From Symsagittifera roscoffensis (taxonomy: Eukaryota > Xenacoelomorpha > Acoela > Convolutidae), in assembly GCF_963678635.1 (NCBI RefSeq), contig NC_087065.1:25067254-25131253 (forward strand): DNA of 64,000 nt, in the 5' to 3' direction. Position 1 is the stretch's first letter, and the number at the start of each line of letters is the position of its first letter. Positions 56,467-64,000 of the stretch are shown one piece after another. The notes under the pieces were generated by a model. The model had not been told where the DNA came from and did not search any database. It saw only the letters and a list, made by a program, of their open reading frames with translations. Both the position numbers and the translations under genes were made by a program.

Positions 56467-57801
56467 TCAATTGGCGGCGGCCAGTCGGAGATTCGTTGGA
56501 ATTAGATCTTCCCTCGTGAAGCCCATTCTTTACCAAGTTTTTATCGGCATCACACTCCTTACCGCTCCTGTGTCCAGAAGCCCTGTGACTCCGATTTTCT
56601 TTCCGTTGGTGTCGAGCAGATGTGCGGTCACATCTGCTTCATACCCAATGTGTACTGCATCTTGTTCCATCATGGCGTCATGGCCTATTCTGCGGACTTT
56701 GAGTTCCTCCTCACCCAAATAGATCTGCCCCATTTGGTCACTATCTGTTGTTACATAAGTCCTAGTGTAGATACTGATTCCATCCACGTTCAGCATCACT
56801 TGATACGGCCCATATACCTCCAGGTAGCGTCCATGAAGTTTCTTCATGCGAGGGCCACCCGTTGTTAGTAGTGCTCGCACAGCTCTCGATTCAGTGCGTG
56901 GCTCCACCTGCCTCAGATAATCTGCATATGTTTCCAAATGCATCAAAGTGAACTCGGATGGTTCACTCAGATTTCTGATTACCTGATGTCCAGCCACTGA
57001 GATTATCGACTGTATCTTGCTTCCTTGTGGCACCATGCCGAACCTCTGACCAGAGATCACATTAGGTTTCATGTTCAAACTGCTTGGTGCTTTAGTCTCC
57101 TCGGCCTCTGTTGCTTCGAAGGTATTCAGTTGCTCCTGTAGTTTCTCATGCTCCAGTTCCAGTTTCACTTTTTGTTCGATCTCTTTCGTCACCAGTTCCT
57201 GCTGCACTCTATTCAGAGCATCCCTTGCGGCTGCCCTATAATCAATCTTGAAGTCATCGGTCGCATTAACTGATTCCGGTTCACGTGTCTCTTCAGTTAC
57301 CGCTTGCATTTTCTTCGTCGCCAGCTCTTGCGGTTTGTCTTTTCTGCGGGCCTCCGCTTCACTCAACAGGCAAGCCTTGCTGGCTTTCACTCCTGATAAA
57401 GCTTCCTCATGCCTTGGATGCTTGATGTCTGCCACTGCATCCCAGAATTGTGGACAATCTGATTTAAAGAGACCTTCCAAGTTGCAAAAGAAACACCTTG
57501 GGCCGAATTTCGCAATTACTCCCCTCATGAAATCCTCATGGTCAACTTCTGACGCATCTTCGTCCTCGAAGCTAAAGCCTATTGCTTTCATGCCTTGTTT
57601 GTAAGTTGGGCATGCTGACACGTGATGGTCTGTTGAACTGCAATTGGCACAAGAGCGTCTTTTGTCCATATCATCCCTTGGTTTGTACCAGTTGTTCCCT
57701 TGGTTTGCTGGTCCGTTGTTAAAATTGCCATAATTGTTCTTATAGTATCCAGGACTCGAAGGAGGTTTCAACAAAAGATATTCTTTTGACTTGAGCCTCA
57801 A
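56467..57801 (-). pseudogene. Nucleocapsid zinc knuckles and aspartic protease
   Basis: In the 423-codon open stretch 57801-56530, residues 51-64 form a CCHC knuckle, CANCSSTDHHVSAC (CX2CX4HX4C). Residues 103-116 form a second one in which the His is replaced by Leu (CFFCNLEGLFKSDC). A Glu/Lys-rich helical segment lies near 185-240. The protease active site is DTGA at residues 410-413. It is interrupted by TAA at 56530-56532 and by a TGA about 63 nt further on, while the frame remains the same and reaches ILGRDFVRNF, the protease C-terminal motif, in the next entry. Confidence 0.8.
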
Positions 57802-59980
57802 CTCCTCTGGTGTTGGCGCATTGGTTGATAGTGGTGTGTAATGTTGCTAGCATTGTCCGAAGTTCATCATTCTTCACACCATCAATGAATTTTGAGGCTA
57901 CTGCCAGGTTCATCCTTCGGTTTGACTCATCCGGTTGGCTGCGTCTTCTCAGCATTTCCAAGTCGTCTAGAAACTTGTCTATCGTTTCATCCTCTCGTTG
58001 CCTCCGTTTCTCGAAGCGCATCATCGCCTGGTGTCCCTGCACCCCTGATCCAAAACGGTTTAACAAGATTTCGAAGATTTTCTTGGCTGTGTCACGCTGA
58101 TATTGCTTCTTGGCCATGACACAGTTCAGGGCTGTCCCTTCCAAGTTGCTGGTGAGCGCACTGCATTCTTGTCTTTCCGACAAGTCCTCTTCCTCGAAAT
58201 GTAGTTTAATTACCTCTACCCAGGTATCAATACAGCCATCAGATTCGTCTTTATAGCATCTTGGTTTCTTAAAGACTCTTCTGGACTTCTCACTGCGTTC
58301 ATTGGTTCTATATAACCTTGTAAGGAATGTCTCCAAAGACCTGTTTAGGGGTTCAAAGGCTGTGGCCATTGCCGTAGCATCTCTCGAGTGTCCTGCCTGA
58401 GTGTCCTCACACCTTGTCAAAGGCTCTGTTTTCGGTGCATCCCTGCAATCCGACTCACCGTGAGTGTTTCCCCCTTGGCCCACATGACTCCTCCCTGGGC
58501 TCGCATGTCTCCTGTTACCGGAATCACTTCTCCCAGTCGCATGTGTGCCTTGCGTTGGTCGCGTTCGTTAGAGGTCTGTCTGTTCCCCGATGAACTTGCT
58601 CTACTGTTCGGGCCCCATGTTCTATTATCCCTTGTGGCATAGCCTGATGAACTGCCCCTACCTCTAGTGGATCCATATGTCCTCCTCCTTTGATGGTCAT
58701 TGAAGTTCACCTTCGGCTCCCTGCTGGGACCTCCCGAGTTCGGTTCCCCTTCTTTTTGTCCACTCTTGCTTCCTAGTAGCCCGTCCAACCTATCCATGAT
58801 AGCCTGAGTTCGCCTCTCCCCATCATCGCGTCTATCTTTGTGTCAAGAGTCCTAAGAGACTGCTCTTGCTGAATTCTTAACTTCTCCACGTCGTCTCTTA
58901 AGCGTAACTCTCTCTGTTCCGCTTCTCTTGTCATTCGCGACAAGTTCTTCGCTATGTGCTTGTGCGTTCTTTCTTTCAAGCGTTTTTTGCTCCTACCAAC
59001 TTCTTGTCTATTGCGGTTTATTTCCTCCCGCAGACTTTCTCTTTCAATGTGAACTGCTCTTTCTAGTTCACTCATTCTTATGGACATCTGTTCATTTTGT
59101 TCTCCTAGACTGTCCACTATGTTGTTCAAGGCTCCTTCTAGTGCTGCCCCGTTATCTACGAGTGGCGTCACTAGTGGCGGTGTAACCCTGTCTGTCCCAG
59201 GTAGCCTCGTGCTGGTCGAGATTCGGGCCTTGACTCTCTGCCTCGACGTCTTTTCATTCTCCACATCAGGATCCGCCAATGCGTTGCCTAGCCCTTTGTT
59301 TCTACTCTCCCCAGTTTGCGGCTCTGAACTTGTCATAATCGCGAAGCCTCTCGACTGGCCCGGTGTGTTTACCTCTTTGCTTATCGTTCTCACCACACCA
59401 AATTTGTCCATGGTTCCAGTTTCTCTTTCGACGTATGCCTCATTCTCCTGGGTCGAATTATTGAGGCTGACTTGAGATCCAAAATCCAACTGCTCGTCTT
59501 CATCCTCTTCTTCCTCCTGGGATTCATCTTCATTTCCTGTGCCCACTCCCATGGTGAATGGAAAGATGTTTCCTAAGGTGTTCCTCATTCTTTCTGAGAA
59601 CGATGAGGACGTTGTTTGTTTCTCAGTCCCGCCTGCCATCATGGTGTTGTCTGTTGGAGACTTTCTAGTTGCCACAATTTCAGTTGAAATGTCGGACAGT
59701 TCCGACATCTCCTCTCGATCCAATGTCCCGGTGGAAGTGGCAAAATCATGGCCTTGTTCTACCGGAGTAGATTCACTCGCCAGCCTTCTGCCTCTCCCTT
59801 CCAGTCCATGTCCTTCCTGGTTGACATTCCTGGCCTGGTCTGTTTTGACCTCCACTTCTAACATTTCTTTTCTCTCTTCTGTGTGGTCTTCTGACTCCTC
59901 GTTTCAACCATTCTGCCTGAAACCGTCTACCCTTTGTCGGTCCGGGCTCGTTTGATCCGATCCACAAAAGGGTCGGTCAT
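57740..59980 (-). pseudogene. gag of the giant element (matrix/capsid part), frameshifted
   Basis: Likely start ATG at 59978-59980 (MTDPFVDRIKRARTDKG), followed by a TAG and frame changes. Open stretches are 59864-58773 (363 codons, acidic run EEEEDEDEQ, then a long Arg/Glu-rich coiled coil near residues 260-345), 58797-58417 (Gly/Ser/Arg-rich) and 58483-57740. The last contains the retrotransposon Gag capsid pattern: IDTWVEVIKLHFEEEDLS, then CSALTSNLEGTA and KIFEILLNRFG. Overlaps between stretches mark frameshifts near 58805, 58480 and 57845. Gag would form the capsid and bind the RNA. The unusual length before the capsid domain is a feature of this element. Confidence 0.75.
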
Positions 59981-62900
59981 TGTTTTTCTTTGCTTTTTAG
60001 GTATGAATTTCCTAGAGCTATTACCTCGTTTAGGTATCCTTGACTTGTCTAGACTCATTCTCAATTTGTCACTTCTTAATGCCTATACACTCAATTCGAT
60101 TGCTAGTGACTTTATAGTTTGACTATCAATAATAATGACACAACACAATAAATTTCACAAGATTCTATTAAATAGTGACCACGATTCCCTGTATGTTATC
60201 AGAGTACAGTTTGTATATAATTTATTCACACTAACCGATTATCGTTCGTAAGATTTAAGAACTAGCCGAATATGATGTTATCAGTCAATTTAAAAGATAG
60301 TGTACTCACTACCTAATCAAGCACAAATTATGTTGATTTTAATCAGAAACAAAAAAATATATATAATGACAGAATATGAATATCTCTATTAAAAAAAACG
60401 TATGTGTATTGTACTTTTAGTCGGTCGCAGTTTAATAGTCGAACTCGTTTTTCAAAGAAAAAGCTTTCCCTGCGCGCTGCTGCACCAAACAGACAAAACT
60501 TTGAAGGCAGTAATTTTCTCAAGTGGGCGTCTATTGCACCCACCGAGTACTGTGTTACCTATCTGCCTTCGGACTGCCCGAGCTAGACCTACTAAAATCC
60601 TCAGGGCAGTCACTTTTCAAAACAAAACGTATTGGGTTTCAATCTACCCCAATGTATTACGCTCTTTTTAGTTTAGACTTAGTGTAGCGAATATCCGAGT
60701 TCGGACCTGTTTTGTCTTGGTCTGGTTTTTATAGAAAAGCAAGTTACCAGTGCAGTCACTGATTCCTAGCCTGTCTGCTAATAACCTAATACCTCTCACT
60801 GTAGTCTTTCTTCTGTTTACCTAAGTCCTTTAATAAATAAAAAATATATATATCCCTCTGGATTGGCAAAAATAGGACCCTTCCGGATTTGCAAAAATAG
60901 GACCCTTCCGGATTGGCAAAAATTTAGACCCCTCCGGATTGGGACCCCTCTGAGTTAGCAAATATAAGACCCCTCCGGATTGGGAACCCTCCGGTTTTGT
61001 CAAAAAAACAAGACCCCTCCGGATTGGGACCCCTCCGATTTTGAAAAAAATTTGGACCCCTCCGGATTGGGAGCCCTCTTCTTTTGTAAAAGTAGCTTTA
61101 CGGAGATTTCCTCCTTTCAACCTATACCCCTCCGGATACGTTCTCCGATGCTATTGTGCTTTTTTAAATTAACTAGGAAGGGTATGTGATCCTTTCCTAG
61201 ACCCTTCCGGATTGAAGTTAAGCCTCTTATTTAACAATTCACGCTAACGGTGAAGGGTCTTATCGCTAGCCTAACTTCGGCTCGATTAAGGTTTTCCTGT
61301 GCCTTTAGCCTTACCTTTTCGTCTAAAACAGCCTAAAGTTACTTTATTCAACCGCTATTACCTTTTGGTTGGGGTGTAAGGGTTTTCCAAAAAAAAAATT
61401 ATAAAACGTGAAGGGTCTACCCTCCCAAATTGGTGAATTTGCTAAAAACAATCTCAAAAACTTTTCACGTTTTTTTTTTTCCAAAAACTTTTATCCCTAT
61501 CAGTAAACTCAGCTAATTTTTGATTTATTGGTACTAAGATCAACTGGATATGCCCAGTAGTTCCAAAGTTATTAACCAAAACGTCTTTTTTCTAAAGTCA
61601 AGAAATTTTTCTCTTATAGGTTCCGCCTAACTTTTTCCGCAACTCTGTTCTTTTCGACCTGAAAATTATTGATCCGAGTTCAGAAGGCCTATACTCTTCT
61701 AGTTCAATGCAAAAGACCCGATCTAAAACGCTTTAGTTGAAAAAATTTTCGAAAAACTATGCTACCTGTACCCCTCCGGATTGATGAATCCACCAAATCA
61801 AACACGTTAAGTTCGATTTCTCTGCAACCCGGATGGCTTTCTAGTAGCGGGTTTTAAAACTTGTAGATTCACTAGTGGACGTTGTCCGAACAACTATTTT
61901 TACTGTTCTAACTCAAAAATTTCAAAAAATTTTCCGAATTTATAGTGTTTCGTTTTCTGAAAAATCACGAAAATTTGGTTTTTGGTTCCAAAACAGTTCC
62001 AACCACTTCCAAACTGAACTTAACCGGTTCTATCTATTATAGTAGTGCAGTTACGATGTAACACACTAATTTAGCGCTTTTTTCCGTTTCAAAAATTATC
62101 GATATCTCAAAAATCGCGATTTGTGGGGGAATCAAAATATCGCTATTTTGACCCTAAAAACCGGTCTGCTTTCTGTGTTTTTCACTGAAAAACGATATAG
62201 GAGTAATAATATAGGCTATATAAGTAATTATATTAGTAATACTATACCCCTCCGGGTTTCTTCAATATCCGAATTAAGGTGCTTAACTCGGATATTCGCA
62301 GTTCGGTGAAGGGTCACTAAGTGCAGCACTGTCGAGCCCCCACAGATTACTATCTTAATTTTTGTACCAAAAGGGATACAAAACTTGTTAACGATACCCA
62401 ACAGTCGATTGTTTTTGTCGTTGAGCCCCTTCTTCTTCCTCCTTGTACTGCTTGCCGGATCAATCTTCTCCCAAGACCCCTCCGGATTGAGCGCAAATCA
62501 GTTGACCCTTCCGGATTGAGCGCAATTTATCATTAACGTGCTTAAATGCTCAAATAACCCTACAGTACAAGCCTCACAAACGGGCCACAAAATTGATCGT
62601 AACGATCCTGACTGATATAAATGCCTGTAACAACAATATATCTATCAACAACAAACGGGAGGATGGGATCACATCTTGTCTGGGGGGATGATTTCTACTG
62701 ATTTTTTTTTTGTACTTTTTTTTTTGTGTTTTTGGTTTTTTCGGTTATTTTTTTTATAATGTTTTTTGTTTTTTCTTGGGTACTATACTACTTTTTGTTT
62801 GGTTTTATATATATCTTTAAGTGTTTTTGGTCACGGACCACTCAGGAAATGACGGGACGGCGAATCCCCCCACCCTTCCTGGTTCGTGAATTTTCGGTCT

Positions 62901-63063
62901 TAACTAGGTTAAAAAGCTATTCACGGTAATCCGGAGGGCTTCCGCGTTCCGAACTACCCTTCCGCCCCGGCGGTTTAGGCCTATTAAGGGCGTTAATGTG
63001 AGCATCCGCTCGGCGCGGAGTGTTCGTTAACGGTTCTGCCGGTCATGATGTTAAAAAAGAATA
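59981..63063 (-). other. Long 5' leader of the giant element
   Basis: No gene is supported in about 3.1 kb between the primer site and gag. It contains many scattered copies of CCCCTCCGGATTG, several ACCCTTCACCG-like blocks (for example near 61250, 61410 and 62310), long T-runs (62701-62760) and A-rich stretches. An open frame at 60830-61120 is only the tandem motif being read through. Confidence 0.6.
60843..61140. repeat. Clustered CCCCTCCGGATTG(G) motif, about eleven copies
   Basis: Consensus on the plus strand is GACCCCTCCGGATTGGG, separated by A-rich spacers of 10-25 nt. Copies begin near 60847, 60870, 60902, 60929, 60943, 60971, 60985, 61013, 61028, 61056 and 61127. Further single copies are at 61201, 61771, 62246, 62475 and 62503 and in both LTRs. 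The core TCCGGA is self-complementary. Confidence 0.8.
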
Positions 63064-63079
63064 ACACCCAGGAGCGCCA
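63064..63079 (-). other. Candidate primer-binding site
   Basis: Twelve nucleotides inside the 5' LTR the minus strand reads TGGCGCTCCTGGGTGT. The initial TGG fits a tRNA 3' CCA end. The gap to the LTR is longer than the usual 0-8 nt, and I have not matched it to a specific tRNA. Confidence 0.4.
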
Positions 63080-63091
63080 TAAAAACATCTA

Positions 63092-63997
63092 TGTAACATT
63101 CGCCCGGAAGATACATATCGATAGAAAAAAAAACTAAGTCCTAAGACGACTGGCCAACGTCTAAACAGAGCTTTACATGCTTTTAACCGTCTCTACCAAG
63201 CCAGTACTTTCGGTGGTCTTTCTAACATCGGGTCGACAAAAAGTTACTGCTTTCGGCTTCGGTCAAAACACTCAAATTAACTTAATTACATGCAGAAATA
63301 GTGAGCTCATGGCTGGGTCTCAGTATCCCCAGACCACGAGACCACTCCCAAAATCAGGGCTACTACTATTTATTGAATTATTGTTGTTTTTGGTCAGTAG
63401 ATACAAATCATCATCTCCATCTAAGATGGATCAACTCTTTCCCCCAACTCCTAGCTTCTCATCCTAGCAAAATGAATTCAGATGTTAATTAGATTCAATT
63501 CAGGACATAATAGGGAAGCTAAAAGTTTATATAAGTTAATAAAAGTTTCAGTCCCGAGACCCCTCCGGATTCCTGAATCCGGGGAAATAAGGCTCTTATC
63601 TTCCTTCCGGAAGGCTGTCTTCCACCCTTCACCATTGTTCACAACGGCCTTGCAACTATTGTAGCGACACAATAGTTGCAACTCGGAACGGTCTCTGCTA
63701 TTCCTGCAATCTGTCGTTGTTTTTCAATCACAATTCTCGTTGTTGTCGCTATCGCAACTAATGTTGTTGTGTTTTTCTCTGATTTTCTATCAAAAATGGC
63801 CGTTTCTGACGTTTCTCAGAAATATGACGTCATACTTCGAATTTTTAAAATTTCAAAATACCAGAATATCTTGACCTTCACCGTTTGACTAATCGTCCCA
63901 ATAACGAATCGCTTAAAACCATCAATTCGGAAGATTCGCTGCTAAAATTCCGAATCTGCTGAATTTGCATTTTGGTCCATTCTGGTTGAATGTCACA
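63092..63997 (-). repeat. 5' LTR of the giant element (906 bp)
   Basis: Boundaries are set by the end of similarity with 33204-34113 and by the terminal TGTGAC (63997 side) and GTTACA (63092 side). It has a TATA box and an AATAAA in the order expected for U3-R-U5. One copy of the CCCCTCCGGATT motif lies inside, forming the hairpin CCGGATTCCTGAATCCGG. Confidence 0.9.
63526..63533 (-). promoter_or_regulatory. TATA box of the 5' LTR
   Basis: The minus strand reads TATATAAA, about 150 nt upstream of AATAAA (63369-63374). It is the only clear TATA box in the LTR and should drive the genomic transcript. The same sequence in the other LTR is at 33638-33645. Confidence 0.55.
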
Positions 63998-64000
63998 AAA

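Larger units (their letters stand above)
33204..63997 (-). mobile_element. Giant LTR retrotransposon (~30.8 kb), Ty3/gypsy-like pol, disabled copy
   Basis: Direct repeats 33204-34113 and 63092-63997 differ at about 23 sites plus two indels (about 97% identical). They have the canonical ends TGTGAC...GTTACA on the minus strand. Between them, all on the minus strand, lie leader, gag, protease, RT, RNase H, integrase, macro-like domain and a second polyprotein region. Domain order protease-RT-RNase H-integrase is that of Ty3/gypsy elements. Two internal tandem duplications add 6.2 kb. The left flank ends ..GTAGAAA and only AAA is visible to the right, so the target-site duplication cannot be verified. 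Stops and frameshifts in gag, pol and the second region show that the copy cannot act by itself. Confidence 0.9.

Noticed and set aside
60830-61120. 96-codon repetitive ORF on the minus strand
   Set aside because: It is only the CCCCTCCGGATTG repeat cluster being read through. No start context or conserved product is visible.
60843-61140. CRISPR-like array
   Set aside because: Repeat spacing is irregular, spacers are A-rich and short, there are no cas genes, and the host is a eukaryote.

Overview
The window reads as nuclear DNA of an invertebrate animal. It is AT-rich, contains spliced introns with GT...AG borders, and is almost entirely made of transposable-element sequence. A nematode is my best guess, but that is a low-confidence inference from the general look of the retroelement proteins.

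Region 1 (1-11.9 kb): diverged ~1.4 kb inverted-repeat arms at both ends (1-1420 and ~10470-11890, with a third partial copy at ~8216-8500) enclose the 3' end of one cellular gene, a myotubularin-family phosphoinositide phosphatase (four exons, 2561-4404, + strand; the catalytic part lies left of the window). Retroelement scraps follow. One is a minus-strand 5' fragment with a 237-bp tandem duplication carrying a tRNA primer-binding-like site and a gag-like reading frame.

Region 2 (12-33.2 kb): a graveyard of two decayed elements. A plus-strand LTR-retroelement gag/protease remnant and a minus-strand Maverick/Polinton remnant (adenovirus-type cysteine protease, C-terminus of the double-jelly-roll capsid protein) were fused. 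The fusion was then amplified as three ~4.96 kb tandem units (14614-29417). After two further partial protease/capsid copies the Polinton structural block continues with the capsid-protein body, a small structural protein and the penton protein. The penton gene is cut at 33203.

Region 3 (33204-63997): a ~30.8 kb LTR retrotransposon on the minus strand, inserted in the penton gene. Its 0.91-kb LTRs are about 97% identical; transcription runs from the 63-64 kb LTR towards 33 kb. Order in the transcript: leader with many copies of a CCCCTCCGGATTG motif, gag, zinc knuckles, aspartic protease, reverse transcriptase, RNase H, integrase, an acidic segment, a macro-like domain, then a second ~3000-codon polyprotein region. 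That second region begins with a protein carrying a complete SGNH (GDSL) hydrolase catalytic set and ends with a >1250-codon ORF I cannot place in any family. Two internal tandem duplications (4364 bp and 1874 bp) inflate the copy; without them it would be ~24.6 kb. Several in-frame stops and frameshifts show that this copy is dead.

The most unusual content is the accessory half of this giant retroelement: a macro-like fold after integrase plus an SGNH hydrolase and a very large uncharacterised polyprotein in the position where envelope genes sit in other LTR elements.
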